Assembly (NCBI GenBank): GCA_014529385.2
Contig: CM043950.1
Span: 71,898,435-71,962,434, forward strand
From: Adiantum capillus-veneris
Taxonomy: Eukaryota > Streptophyta > Polypodiopsida > Polypodiales > Pteridaceae
Reading direction: 5' to 3'
Length of the DNA stretch: 64,000 nucleotides
The notes below the pieces were generated by a model. It saw nothing but the letters and a program-made list of their open reading frames with translations. It had not been told where the DNA came from and searched no databases. Positions 47,634-59,528 of the stretch are shown here, piece by piece; the first letter of the stretch is position 1, and every line of letters begins with the position of its first letter. A program made the translations under genes and the position numbers.

Positions 47634-47713
47634 TGTTAGGAAATATGACATAGCTAAGTAGATAATTGAGTGAATTACTTAATGGAGAGAGATAATTTTC
47701 GCACATAAGAGAT

Positions 47714-47745
<32 letters not shown>

Positions 47746-48390
47746 AAACACAACACGTGGTTCACCCAATGTGGACTACATCCACAGGAGAGCAGCCACT
47801 TAATGGCTTTAGTACTTCAAACAAGAAGTAAATTACAAAAGGATTATACCCTTAATAGAGCTCCCACTTTGCTTCACACTCACCACCTCACACCCACCTT
47901 GTTGCATCAACTTCACACTATGAAATGTGTGTAAAAATGGTCTCCTTTTATAGGTCAAAAGGGTTGCCCTTTCTCATGAGAGACAGCCATGTGTAGCCGC
48001 CCTTGTGTAGATAAGTCCAAATGAGACCCTCCAATCCACCCATGTGTGGCTTCCTTTGAGAAGACAAGTCTTACTTTAAAATAGGCAACTGGCCATTGAA
48101 TTCGATCACCGTCCATTAACTTCCGACCACCGGCCATTCGGTCACCAACCAACCGGCCAAATGATCGGCTATTTTCCGACCACTTTTCGACCATCGTCCA
48201 GCCATAATATTCCGAAGAAAAAAATATTCCGGCGACGGCCGTGAAAATTTTGGTTTTCGGCGAATGATTTTTTTTAACGACAAGTGATGTTTCTTCACAC
48301 ACGATGGCTTCTCCCCATAATGGGGGCCTTACAAATGTGCGTTTTTAATAGAGAAAATTACAAGGGGTAAATCACGCTCCATATTTAACA
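47634..48390 (-). repeat. 3' LTR of a minus-strand copia element
   Basis: The 757-bp stretch has TG...CA ends (TGTTAGGAAATATGAC...ATATTTAACA on the plus strand). Next to it, on the minus strand, lies CTCCAAGTGGAAGAT, a copia-type purine tract. It includes a (GA)n run near 47716-47744. No second copy in the window, so the borders rest on this context. Confidence 0.65.
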
Positions 48391-50355
48391 ATCTTCCACT
48401 TGGAGACTGATCTCTAAACCAAACCTGTGGCTGCTTTCCATCCTGGCTTCTTATCTTTGAATGCCAATTGAAGTTGAGCAAAAGTTGAACTTCTCCTTAT
48501 TGACCACCTTTGTAAACATGTCTGGAGGATTTTAACTTATATCTTTCCTGGATTTAGTTGTCCCTCTTCCAAAAGAGTGCGTATGAAGTGATATCTCACC
48601 TCAATGTGCTTTGTCCTTGAATGAAAGGTTGAGTTCTTTGCAAGATGGATAGCGCTTTGGATATCGTCACAATTGTCTTGTTTGAATCCAAGCTCTTCTA
48701 AGAATCTATGAAGCCATGGAATTTCTTTGCTTGCCTCTGTCATTGTGCTACATACTCTGCTTCCGTCGTAGAAAGTGAGACCACTTTCTGCAGCTTTGAA
48801 GCCCAGCTTACTGTTGTGCCTCCAACCGTGAAGACATAGTGAGTAGTGCTCCTTTGAGTATATTTGTCACCTGCCATATTTGCACCAACATACCCTTCTA
48901 GAAAAATATTAGTTCCTCCAAAATACAAAGCATTTGCTATTGTCCCTTCTAGATACCTAAGTATCCACTTCACAGCTTGCCAGTGCTCTTGACCTGGGTT
49001 GTCCATGAACCTACTTACAACTCCCACTGCATGTGCAATGTCTGGCCTTGTCCAGACCATAGCATACATAAGAGAACCTACTACTGCAGCATATGGAACT
49101 TTAGACATGTAGGCTATCTCCTCTTGTGTTTTTGGACACATATCCTTGGTTAGTTTAAAGTGACCAGCCAAGATGTAGAAACCGTTTTGGCATTTTGCAT
49201 TGCAAACCTTTCTAGTACCTTCTTGATGTAATCCTCTTGAGATAGCTTTATTGTCTTCTTCGTTCTCTCCCTTGATATCTTCATACCAAGTATCCTCTTT
49301 GCACCACCTAAATCTTTCATTAAAAAATATTTAGACAACTCCTCTTTTAGGTCTTTGATGTCCTGCATGTTAGCACTTGCAATCAGCATGTCATCAACAT
49401 ACAACATTAGGATGATGAACTTCCCATCTCCCAAATTCTTCGTGTAGACGCAGTGATCCCAGTTGCATCTTGTAAATCCAGGATCCAACATCCATCGATT
49501 GAACTTCAAGTACCATTGTCTTGATGCTTTCTTTAAACCATACGAGCTCTTCTTTAATCTACAAACCATTTTCTCCTTACCTTTTACTTCATACCCCTTT
49601 GGTTGAACCATGTAAATCTCCTCCTCTAAGTCACCGTGAGGGAATGCCGTATTTACATCCATTTTCTCAAGATTTAGATCATGAGTAGCCACAAGGCTTA
49701 AGACAAGCCTAATTCACTTCATTTTTACAATAGGAGAAAATATTTCATTGAAGTCAATACCTTTCTTTTGAGAAAACCCTTTTACCACAAGCTTAGACTT
49801 GTACCTTTTCTTCCCACCTTCTTCTTCCTTCAGCTTATACACCCATTTGTTCTGAAGTACCCGCTTACCTTTAGGCAACTCAACCAACTCTCATGTTCTT
49901 TTTTGAGGTCTACTTGCTCTTGTAGATCGTCAGAGAATAGGTTGAGGCTCCTTATTTGGTTGATGTTGTTGCGCATTGTCACCGTTTGTAGTTCTTGAGT
50001 CTTCACCGTCCTCAAGCTCCATGTACTCATCACCTGTTTCTTTTGTTTATTTTCTTTCCAAGTAATCTTTGAGCATATTTTGTTCGTTACAAATCACATC
50101 CCTAATCCTAAAGGTGTTACCATCTTCAGGATTCCATTGGTGATACCCAAAGTCACTCTCTCCATAGCTAATGAAGAAACACTTTTTGGACTTTGCATAT
50201 AGCTTTGATCTTAGTCTTCTATCTATGTGCATGATAGCCTCACACCCAAACACTTTAAGAAATACATAATTCACCGATTTACTTGTCCATGCCTCTTCTG
50301 TAACTCCCCTATCCAATGCCGTTGAGGGTGACCGATTGATTAAGTACAAAGACGT
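48391..50355 (-). pseudogene. Copia pol, 3' half: integrase end, reverse transcriptase, RNase H
   Basis: Reading down from 50355: integrase tail (LINRSPSTALDRGVTEEAW, FGCEAIMHIDRR, CFFISYGESDFGYHQWNPE) and the reverse transcriptase start with a stop near 49718 (GIDFNEIFSPIVKM). Then come LEKMDVNTAFPHGDLEEEIY, SYGLKKASRQWYLKF and YVDDMLIAS (about 49400). RNase H parts follow (WTRPDIAHAVGVVSRFM, STTEAEYVAQ, IQSAIHLAKNSTFHSRTKHIE). Frameshifts at about 49160 and 48740. The upstream half is cut off by the element beginning at 50356. Confidence 0.9.
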
Positions 50356-52372
50356 TGGTGCAGCCAATGTGTGTCGACTCTAGCAGGTGGCATGGACAGA
50401 TGTGTACAGGCAAGCAAAAGCATGGCAAAGGACTGAAGAAGCTAGGAATTTTTGGAGATGGCAGGTGGCAGCAGAAATGTACGCATGATGCGGCTTATAG
50501 GCCAGGGAATGCTCCATAATGGGCTAATTGGGGTAGCAGGTGAAGGAGATGCAAAGTGCAGCCTTTGGGTCCAGAAATGAAGAGCGTGAAGTGTTGAAGA
50601 AACAGGTCTAGATGGCTCATCAAACGGAGCTACGGAGCCCAAGTTATTGAAGGTTGAAGTTTTAGTGGTTTGCAGATTCTTGCCGGACAGGGCAGCGGGA
50701 GACAGATGGTCCAAGTGAAACTTAAGGTATAGATGTGTAGATCTCAATTCATGGAGCCTACTTGTCTTTTCGGATTGCGGATCGAAGCCATGATTTGCAA
50801 GATATGATCAGTTGAAGTTTTCCTGGGGGCCGGGTCTAAGCCCACTTGGCTGCATTGGAGAACATGTCATCTGGAATCTTTTGAGTGTCGACGAAGTTCT
50901 AGAGCAGGGTGTACACCATACGAAGCTAGCAGGAAGTGACTGCATGCCAAACGGAGTCCAGAGCAAAAAGATATGGCAGTCGAAAGTTGGAGTGCCTTTG
51001 TCCGAAGCAGGTTGCAAATGATTTTTCCCATTTTTGGAAGCCTTGGTTCGAGGATACAAATGGGTTGAAGTGCAGAGATAGAGGGTGTGGTTGTAGCCGC
51101 GAAAGGAGTCTCAGAAGGGCTTTACAATTTGGCAATAGGATATGGGAGCAGAATATGGGAGCTTGGTAAAGGCAGGACCAAAAGAAAGTGTGGGTTAAAA
51201 AAAAAATAATGGGTGTTTTGAAGTTCAAAAGGCTCAAGGCCTGTGGAGCTGCCACGTGTCCTGCTAATAAACCCATATGTGCAGTGAAAAGCCCGAAGGC
51301 CGCGATACATAAGCTACAACGTGACCTTCCCATTGGTATCCAGGAGAGGGTGAGGGGAGCTCCCCTTGGGCATGGCTATGTCGCGCATATGCAGGCGCTG
51401 CTATGGCGCGTTCGATGGCAGTTTTGGTCTGAACCGGAGGTGCTGGGAAGAGGTGTGGCGCCCATGGGCGGCGGCATGGCGGTGCGCTTGTTGAGTTCAT
51501 TGATGACATGGCAGGCTGCGAGGCTGTGCTCACGCCCGTAAGCGGCAAAGTTTTTTGAGGGGAAGGCCCCCCCCCCCCCCCCAATAGCGACATCGCTATT
51601 GCCTCAACGAGGGGGGGGGGGGGGGGTCCCGCTGCAAAGCCAGTAAGGGCAGTTGGAGTGTAAGTCTATTGGCATTCAAGGGCCAATAAAGGGGACGTCC
51701 GGCCGGCCAAAAAAAGGAGAGGACCAAAGTCCAATGTGCACACCAAGCAAATATTTCCAAAAGTAAACTATGCCATGTGTTGGCAATGCAATTCAATTCT
51801 AAAAGAAGCTCTAAGTGAAGGCCACGGGAGGGGAAGCTCAGCTTTTTTTTCTTTTCTGGGCCTCCTAGGGGTACCCCTATAAAAGGTTGTAAATACGAAA
51901 ATTTGAGGGCTTTTTTGCCTCTATGAGTAAGTGAAATCTTGAAGCTTGTGTGCTGCTAAGCTTGCAATTGAAGCTGTATACATTGGTTGTACTACTCTCG
52001 ATGCAATAATACCACTCCCTTGCCCCAATCTCGTGTGTTGCTTCTCCCCATCTCCCTCCTCTTCTCCTGCTCTTCGTGTATTGGCCATTGCTTGCAGAGG
52101 GTTTGCCTGCAGCTGAAAAGGTGCTACCAAGAGGGAAGATTATGAGTGTTTTGTGATTCGAAAAGGGTGAGTTGAGCAGTGTGGGTACTTTTCTGTTGTG
52201 GGTGTTTTTTGCAAGGTGTGAGGTAGTTGTTTTGTATGCTAAAGCGGAGTTGTTAGTGCAAATAAGCCAATTTGAAGGTGTTTTTTGAGAGGTTATGGGT
52301 GCTGTGGAATCCCTGGGCTATAGAGAGGCAAGTATTTTGTGTGCTGGGTGTGTTCCCTATTCCCCCTCTCCA
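50356..52372 (+). repeat. Left LTR of the Tat-like element
   Basis: 2,017 bp. Shares long near-identical blocks with 57709-59524. It holds the C16/G16 hairpin and a segment near 51160-51545 that the right LTR lacks. Confidence 0.85.
51567..51626. repeat. C16 ... G16 inverted homopolymer hairpin
   Basis: Sixteen C (51567-51582), AATAGCGACATCGCTATT (an almost complete palindrome), CCTCAACGA-type spacer, then sixteen G (51611-51626). The matching place in the other LTR has 26 C (58580-58605) but only a short G run. Confidence 0.9.
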
Positions 52373-52449
52373 TCTTCTGGTGCCCCCACTGAGGAGCAGC
52401 TGATTGCTTCTCGGTGTTGATCAAAGACGGTTATTTCCATTAAGGAAAG

Positions 52450-53512
52450 ATGGCAACACATAGTTATGGACCAATTTTTGCTGGAGAAGGAGATCTGGAA
52501 GAATGGATGGCCGATTTTGAGTTGTATATGCTGTCGCTGCATATGTCGGATGAAGCTAGCAAGATGCAAATGATCCCATTCTTGATGCGAGGAAAAGCAA
52601 AGACATGGTTCTATGCGTTGGAGGGAGAGCCAAGAATTATGTGGCCGGTGTTGCGGGCCCGTTTTCTACAAGACATTCGAAAAGAGGTGTCTTCTATCAA
52701 CTTGGATGCAAGGTTGAAGAATTTGAGGCAGGACGTGAATGAGGAATTTAGCGTCTTCCTCGCCCGTTTCGAAGAGTGCTGGAGGGATTTTGCAGTGGCC
52801 ATGCAGTTGGTCAATGGTGGTGAGTACTTTAAATTGGAAACGTTTATGTCTTGTTTACATCCCAAGGTTCAGGAAAAGGTGGATTTCGAGGGCCCGGAGA
52901 ATTACAACAGGGCAGTTGCCATTACGCGGTCTAAAAGCCGTAAAATCAAGAAGAAGATCGAGTAAGGTGCACTTGGATATGAGGCGATGGTTCCCAATCC
53001 GGCTTCGAGCCCAAGAGAAGAAGTTCAAGCAGAGAATCAGCCCAATCGAGGGGCAGCAACCGTCCTCAACAATGGGTATGTACAGTTCAAGATTTGTCTG
53101 AGCAAATGCAAGAGTTGCGTTTAAGTGTGATGGACAGAGGTCAAGAAAGGGCTGGAAGAGGCAGAGCTAGGCAATTGCTTGGCAGATGCTACAATTGTGG
53201 AGAGGAAGGCCATTATGCTCTAGATTGTCCTCATCCACCAAGGGAAAGGGGCGGCTTGTATCCTCTTTTTGGTCGAGGTCATGGTCAAGCATAGTTTAAT
53301 GGCCAAAGAGGGCAGCAAGAGGTTGAAAACCAGGTACAGGCGGCTCCATCAGGTAATGATGAAATACCAAGGGTTAACATTATTGGTGTTGACACGCAGG
53401 AGGTTGACATCATGGCCAACAAAAGAGCACTAGGTGAAAGGGAGATTGAGATGGAGCGTGAAACTAGAGCCAAGAAGGGGAAAGAGAAGGTAAATCAAGG
53501 AAGAGAGTAGCT
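52450..53512 (+). pseudogene. Gag of the Tat-like element
   Basis: From ATG 52450: MATHSYGPIFAGEGDLEEWM, the capsid-like part (GKAKTWFYALEGEPRIMWP, NEEFSVFLARFEECW, CLHPKVQEKVDFEGPENY) and SKSRKIKKKIE, then a stop at 52963. After a frame change comes a canonical zinc knuckle, CYNCGEEGHYALDC (about 53190-53230), with PHPPRERGG. Reading continues past a stop at 53294 to INIIGVDTQEVD-like sequence, ending near 53510. Only the stops and one frameshift separate it from an intact gag. Confidence 0.85.
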
Positions 53513-53564
53513 AGAGCCAAGTAGAAGAAGGCGAAGACGAAGAATTACCCAAAAGTATTTTCAG

Positions 53565-54669
53565 TTGGGACGCCGCAATCCGGAGTATGATTTGGTAAGA
53601 GATTTTCAAAACCAGAAGGCTAACATCACTTTTGGGCAGCTGCTTGCATTGGACCCTAAGTTAAGAAGGCAATGGTCAACCAGTGTCAGCACAAGGCTTC
53701 CTCGAGTGGGAGGAGAGGTGCAAACAGTACAAAATCTAGCCTTAAAAGTGGGGAGCCCGGCCGATGTGCTCCCGGTGGTGGATGTTTTGATCGAGAAGAA
53801 GAAATAGGTTCAAGCCTATATCGATGGTGTGCCCAAGTCTGTGTTATTACGGAGTCGGCTATGAGGGATATTGGCATTAAAGCTATTGTCAGATCGAATG
53901 TGCGAATGAGGATGGCTAATCATGCGAAAGCTTGTTGTTTGGGAGTGGCACAGGATGCGAAGTTGAAGGTTATGGGAATTGAATGCTTAATTGATTTTTT
54001 GTCATGAAAGCAGGTGATAATGCCTATCCAATTATATTGGGGAGGCCATGGCTGTTGGCAATTGGGTCCAAACAAGATTGGGGGACCGGGGTGTTTACCT
54101 TGCTAGATCGGGAAAATGGCGGACAGATTGTGTTGGATATAAAGACCAGGGAAAGTCATTTTCATCCCCCAGCAGGTGGAGATAATCAAGATTTCATTAC
54201 CAGCTATGAGTACGAGACGGAGTCTACTTATGATGAAGGGTTGACCATTGTCGAAGAGGAGGAGAGTGATGAGGATTTATTAAAGCTGGATACAGATCTG
54301 TTCGGGGTCACAGTAGACTCTACCCTTGCAAGGAGAGGTATGCAAGTTCCTGTTTGTAGATTGCAAGCTAAAGAGGTGGAAGATATGCTAGGTTCCGATT
54401 TAACAAAGCAGGAGAAAGAAGGCTATATGGACCTATGTGCATCATACCCTGACTTATTTGCAACGGAGTATAAAGATCTGAGGGGAGCTAAAGGAGTGGA
54501 GCATCAGATTCTGCTTAAAGAAGGATCCATGCCAAAAGCACAAAAGCTCAGAAGGTTGGGGGATATTAAAAAAGAAGCTCTATGGAAGGAGATCAACAAG
54601 TTGCTCGAGGCAGGTATTATATATCCATTAAAGGAGTCTGAGTGGGTTTCTCCTGTTGTCATTACCTGA
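53565..54669 (+). pseudogene. Protease region and pol start of the Tat-like element
   Basis: A frame at 53565 leads to MADVLPVVDVLIEKKK-like and then, shifted, to a retropepsin-like stretch (NVRMRMANHAKACCLGVAQD; AYPIILGRPWLL at 54030). No catalytic DSG or DTG could be placed; a DGVPKSV-like stretch at about 53822 may be its remnant. An acidic linker (EEEESDEDLLKLDTDLFG) follows, then the start of the reverse transcriptase (VEHQILLKEGSMPKAQKLRR; LLEAGIIYPLKESEWVSPV) and a frameshift at 54660. Confidence 0.75.
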
Positions 54670-55471
54670 AGAAAAATGGAAAATGTCAAGTATGTGTAGA
54701 TTATATGCCTTTGAATGCTGGGACCAAGCGGAACCATTACCCTTTGCCTTTTCAAGATGATATTTTAAACCAAGTTGCTGGACATGAGCGCTATTCTGTC
54801 ATGGATGGGTTTTCAGGGTATTTTCAGATCGGTATTGCTTTGGAGGACCAGTTGAAGACTACCTTCATTTCTCCATGGGTTGCTTTGCCTATCGGAGAAT
54901 GCCTTTTGGACTGGTGAATGCGTATGCGCCTTTTCAAGATTGGATGAACAAGGTGTTCGGGCCTTACTTGGGTAAGTTCATCAGAGTGTTTATGGATGAT
55001 ATTGGTTGTTATAGTTCCAGGGCAGAACATTTGTCCAAGTTAAGGTTGTGTTTTCAAAGGCTAGATGAAGAAGGAGGTCAGCTAAATCTAAAGAAGTGCA
55101 AGCTAGCACAACCAAGGGTTCAGTTGCTAGGTCATGTGGTATCACAGAACGGGATTGAAGCACACCCAGAGAAGGTGAAAGCATTGGTTCTTATGGAGCC
55201 TCCAACTAGTGCAATGAAATTGGCTTCTTTCGTGCATAAGTTAAAGTATTTATCCCGCTTTTTTTGGATGTTGTCTCAATATGTCTACCCTCTTCAGAAA
55301 AGGGCTCAACAGGTGCATGGGTTTCAGTGGGATGAGGAAGCTCAAGAGGCCTTTGATAAAGTGAAAGGTATTCTATGTCAGTTACCTGCAGTGTGTCCTC
55401 CTTATCATGAGGATGATTTTTTTATTTCTATGATGGTGGGAACGGTGGCTATTGGAGCAGTATTGCTATAA
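54642..55471 (+). pseudogene. Reverse transcriptase of the Tat-like element
   Basis: KNGKCQVCVDYMPLNAGTKR and HYPLPFQDDILNQVAGHERY, then a frameshift at about 54880 to YRRMPFGLVNAYAPFQDWM and the FMDD catalytic box (about 54990). The thumb follows: LLGHVVSQNGIEAHPEKVKA and FVHKLKYLSRF. The RNase H start FQWDEEAQEAFDKVKGIL runs to a stop at 55469. Confidence 0.85.
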
Positions 55472-55830
55472 AAGGTAGGCAGGAGTTATAAGCCCATTTA
55501 TCTCGAAAGCAGGGTCATTAGTCCAGGTGAACTACTTATACGAAGGCAGAGCAGTGGGTTATGGCTTTGTTCTTTGCCTGCAGAAAGTTTAAAGTATATT
55601 TGGTCATTCGGAAGTTTTATGTACTGACTGCTAACAATCTTTTGCCTGAAGTGGTGTTACACTTGAAGCCAGGGAAGCGAATCATGAAGTGGGTGATTGA
55701 GCTTCAAGAGTTTGAGTTTGAGTTCAGAGTGGATCACACTCGGCGGACATTCTGGTCAACAAGGAGGTTGAATTTCCAATTTATCGAAGGGTGGTACAAG
55801 AGGAGGATAAGGAAGAACCGGATTTAGAAG
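55472..55830 (+). pseudogene. First (gypsy-type) RNase H remnant
   Basis: KPIYLESRVISPGE-like at about 55490, then FFACRKFKVYLVIRKFYVLTANN and KPGKRIMKWVIELQEFEFEF, the usual RNase H and tether of gypsy pol. Stops at 55469 and 55825; the first catalytic Asp region is not convincing. Confidence 0.7.
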
Positions 55831-56222
55831 AGGCCTTCACAATGTGGTTTGATGGTGCTTACAGACGAGTAACACAGATGGCAGGTGGGGGTGTGTTTAT
55901 TGAGGATCCGAACGGCACAGTCATTTTTTCCAAAGCTTACGACTTGGAGGAGGTGCATACCAACAATGAAGCATAATATCTTACCTTACACCTGGGACTC
56001 AAGCAGTGCATTGACTTTTCCATTTCAAGGTTGGTCATAAAAGGTGATGCTCTACTAGTTATCAAACAACTTTTGGGCCAATGGCAGGTAAAGAGGGACT
56101 CTCTCAAGAATTGGTTTTTCTCCATAAAGAAGCTGTTGAAGTTTTTTGAAGCAGTGCAGTTCAAACATGTGAGAAGAGAACAAAACCAGGAAGCATATTG
56201 TTTGGCTAGCAGTCGTGTTTAG
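55791..56222 (+). pseudogene. Second (archaeal-type) RNase H domain, one stop
   Basis: Reads MWFDGAYRRVTQMAGGGVFIEDPNG (first Asp), EVHTNNEA (Glu), then, past a stop at 55974, LHLGLKQCIDFSISRLVIKGDALLVI (second Asp), and later VRREQNQEAYCLASSRV. This D, E, D pattern with GGGV.I is that of the additional RNase H found in Tat-lineage plant elements between RNase H and integrase, resembling cellular plant RNase H-like proteins. Confidence 0.75.
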
Positions 56223-56228
56223 ACTCAA

Positions 56229-57568
56229 GTGTCGAGCTTGTATGTGGGGCCAGCCACTTATGCAGGTAGAGAGACTTTGAAGGATATTGATGATTTCTCG
56301 AGTACAGGTCAATGTTTCGACGGGCTTTCCAAGCTACAAAAGAGGAGGGTTGTTCAAAAATCTAAAAGGTTCACTCTTGTTGGTGAAGATCTCATGGTGC
56401 ACGGTTGGGATGGGTGCTACGTCATGTCCTTTACAAAGAAGAGATTGGCATGGTCTTGGAGCAATGCCATGAGGAAAGCGGTCATCAGGGTAAGAGTCAA
56501 GTTTTGTTTCGTATCTTAAGAAGTGGGTTTTGGTGGCCTTCTGTTGTGCGGGATGTGTACTATTGGTGCAAGACGTGCCATCAGTGCCAAGTGATGGGAG
56601 AAAGATGACTGGTAGCCGAGCAATAGGGGGCTATCATCGCACATGATGCCTTTGAAAAGTGGGGCTTGGATGCAATTGGTCCATTGCCCAAGTCAGCGAG
56701 TGGTAAGAAATATGTGGTAGTGGCAATAGACTACCTTACATGTTGGGTCGAGGCTAAAGCAGTCAAAGAGGTAAATGCGCATACTGTTGCTCAGTTTGTA
56801 TTTGATTGCATATGTTGTCGTTTTGGAGTGCCTTGGGTGCTTATATCGGATCGAGGACAGGGATTCAAAAGTAAGTTGGTGCATGCTCTGGTGGAAAAAT
56901 TGGGGATTCAACACCGATTTTCATCTCCATACCACCCGTAGTGCAATGGTTTGGTGGAGAGTGCAAATGGACAGATAGTCAAGATGCTTACAAAGTATAT
57001 ATACCAGCAGGTTGAAGAGTGGGAATCTAACCTTGATAAATGTTTGTGGGCTTACAGGACTTCTTATAAGGTGGCAACCAACTTCACTTCATACGAGTTG
57101 GTATATGGCAAGGAAGCGGTCCTGCCTGTGCATGTGCAGCTAGGGGTTCTCAAAGGTTTATGGCGAATTGATAAAACTCATCAATATATTTTGTAGGATA
57201 GGATTACAAGTCTCGAAACCTTGAAGATGGATCATGAGGCAGCGATAGATTTTTATGTGAAGCAACGAGAAAGGAGGGTAGCAAAGTTCAACCAACATTT
57301 GCCAGCTAAGCAAATTGAGAAGGGTTATCTAGTGATGAAGTACGAGAGTTATCTTGACTTTACCTTTCAGAAGAAGTTCAAGAAAAAGTGGACGGGGCCT
57401 TACAAGGTTCATCAGGTTTTTCCCAATGGTACATATGCACTAGTTAGGTTGGATGGTCGGTTTCTTAAACACAGAATAAATGGTCTTCTTCTAAAGCTCT
57501 ACTTTGAAAGGGAGTTAGTGCCAGCCGTGCATCAGATTCTTATGCAGGGGGTGGGGCAACCCACTTGA
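56229..57568 (+). pseudogene. Integrase of the Tat-like element, broken
   Basis: Zinc-binding part HEESGHQGKSQVL and WCKTCHQCQVMGER (56470-56608). Core: LDAIGPLPKSASGKKYVVVAIDY, ISDRGQGFKSK, FSSPYHP, stop at 56939, then CNGLVESANGQIVKML with the Glu, and TSYELVYGKEAVLPVHVQL. Stop at 57194, then the C-terminal domain KKKWTGPYKVHQVFPNGTYAL, ending at 57566. There is a frameshift near 56440. No chromodomain, consistent with the Tat group. Confidence 0.85.
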
Positions 57569-57691
57569 AGGTTTGGCAATAGGGTGCAATAAAACAACGT
57601 ACATATGGTTTTAGTTTTCTCATAGTGTGTGCTAGGTTTTGCAGTTTATAGTGGAATAAATCTTTTATGTGGCTGAACATAAATGCTCAAC

Positions 57692-57702
57692 AGGGGGGTG
57701 GG
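57692..57702 (+). promoter_or_regulatory. Polypurine tract of the Tat-like element
   Basis: AGGGGGGTGGG shortly before the right LTR. Confidence 0.7.
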
Positions 57703-57708
57703 CAATGA

Positions 57709-59524
57709 TGGTGCAGTCAAAGTGTGTCGACTCTAACAGGTGGCATGGAGAAGTGTGTACAGGCAAGCAAAAGCATGGCAAAGGACTGAAGCAGCTAGGA
57801 AGTTCTGGAGATGGCAGGTGGCAGCGGAAATGTATGCATGATGCGGCTTATAGGCCAGGGAATGCTCCATAATGGGCTAATTGGGGTAGTAGGTTAAGGA
57901 GATGCAAAGTGCAACCTTTGGGTCTAGAAATGAAGAGCTTGAAGTGTTGAAGAAACAAGTCCAGACGGCTCATCAAACTGAGCTACGGAGCCCAAGTTAT
58001 TGAAGGTTGAAGTTTCAGTGGTTTGGAGATTCTTGCCGGACAAGGCAGCGGGAGACAGATGGTCCAAGTGGAACTTCAGGTATAGATGTGTAGAATTCAA
58101 TTCATGGAGCCTACCCGTCTTTTCGGATTACGGATCGGAGCCATAATTTGCAAGATATGATCAATTAAAGTTTTCCCGGGGGCCGGATCTGAGCCCACTT
58201 GGCCGCATTGGAGAACGTGCCATCTAGCATCTTTTGAGCCTCAACGAAGTTCTAGAGCAGGGTGTACACCATACGGAGCTAGAAGGAAGTGACTGCATGC
58301 CAAACGGAGTCCGGAGCGGAAAGATATGGCAGTCGAAAGTTGGAGTGCCTTTGTCCGAAGCAGGTTGTAGATGATTTTTCCCATTTTTGGAAGCCTTGGT
58401 TCGACGATGCTGAGGGGTTGAAGTGCAGATAGAGAGGGTGTGGTTGTATCCGGGAAAGTGGAGTCTCAGAAGGGCTTTACAATTTGGCAATAGGAAGCCT
58501 GTTGAGTTCGTTGATGACATGGCAGGAAGCCAAAAGGCTGTGCCCACGCTGGTAAGCGCCAAAGTTTTTTGAGGGGAAGCCCCCCCCCCCCCCCCCCCCC
58601 CCCCCGAATAGCGACATCCCTATTGCCTCGACGAGGAAAAGGGGTCCCACTGCAAAGCCAGTAAGGGCAGTTGTAGTGTAAGGCTAATGACATTCAAGGG
58701 TCGATAAAGGGAAAGTGCGGCCGTCCAAAAAAAGGAGAGGACCAAAGCCCAATGTGCACACCAAGCAAATATTTCCAAAAGTGAACTATGCCATGTGTTG
58801 GCAATGCAATCCAGTTCTAAAAGAAGCTCTAAGTGAAGGCCACGGGAGGGGAAGCTCACCTTTTTTTTCTTTTTTGGGCCTCCTAGGGGTACCCCTATAA
58901 AAGGTTGTAAATGCAAACATTTGAGGGCTTTTTTGCCTCTGTGAGTAAGTGAAATCTTGAAGCTTGTGTGTTGCTAAGCTTGCCATTGAAGCTACATACA
59001 TTGGTTGTACTACTCTCGATGCAATAATACCACTCACTTTCCCTAATCGCGTGTGTTGCTTCTCCCCATCTCCCTCCTCTTCTCCCGCTCTTCGTGTATT
59101 GGCCATTGCTTGCAGAGGGTTTGCCTGCAGCTCGAAAGGTGCGACCAAGATGGCAGATTAGGAGTATTTTGTGATTCGCAAAGGGTGAGTTGAGCAGTGT
59201 GGGTACTTTTGTGTTGTGGGTGTTTTTTGCAAGGTGTGAAGTAGTTGTTTTGTTTTGCCTGCAGCTCGAAAGGTGCGACCAAGATGGCAGATTAGGAGTA
59301 TTTTGTGATTCGCAAAGGGTGAGTTGAGCAGTGTGGGTACTTTTGTGTTGAGGGTGTTTTTTGCAAGGTGTGAAGTAGTTGTTTTGTATGTTAAAGCGGA
59401 GTTGTTAGTGCAAATAAGCCATTTTGAAGGTGTTTTTTGAGAGGTTAGGGGTGCTGTGGAATCCTTGGGCTATAGAGAGGCAAGTATTTTGTGTGCTAGG
59501 TGTGTTCCCTATTCCCCCTCTCCA
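57709..59524 (+). repeat. Right LTR of the Tat-like element
   Basis: 1,816 bp. Contains a C26 tract at 58580-58605 and an internal duplication (59117-59245 and about 59252-59385) not present in the left LTR. Ends CTCTCCA, immediately next to another element. Confidence 0.85.
59117..59385. repeat. Tandem duplication of about 135 bp inside the right LTR
   Basis: TTTGCCTGCAGCTCGAAAGG begins at about 59120 and again at about 59255. Both copies run to GTGAAGTAGTTGTTTTGT. Confidence 0.9.
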
Positions 59525-59528
59525 ACGC

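Larger units (their letters stand above)
50356..59524 (+). mobile_element. Ty3/gypsy element of Tat-like type with dual RNase H, decayed
   Basis: Long LTRs (50356-52372 and 57709-59524) share sequence from TGGTGCAG to CCCCCTCTCCA. The primer-site region TGGTGCCCCCACTGAGGAGC begins at 52378 and is not the iMet type. The purine tract AGGGGGGTGGG is at 57692-57702. Gag and pol lie between, with many stops and frameshifts. The LTR left border is set by where similarity begins; I found no clean target duplication (GACGT on the left, ACGC on the right). It sits inside the integrase gene of the minus-strand copia element. Confidence 0.85.

Noticed and set aside
50812-52130. Several frames within the Tat-like LTR (also 58224-59161)
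   Set aside because: They lie in non-coding LTR sequence and are not kept in frame between the two LTRs.
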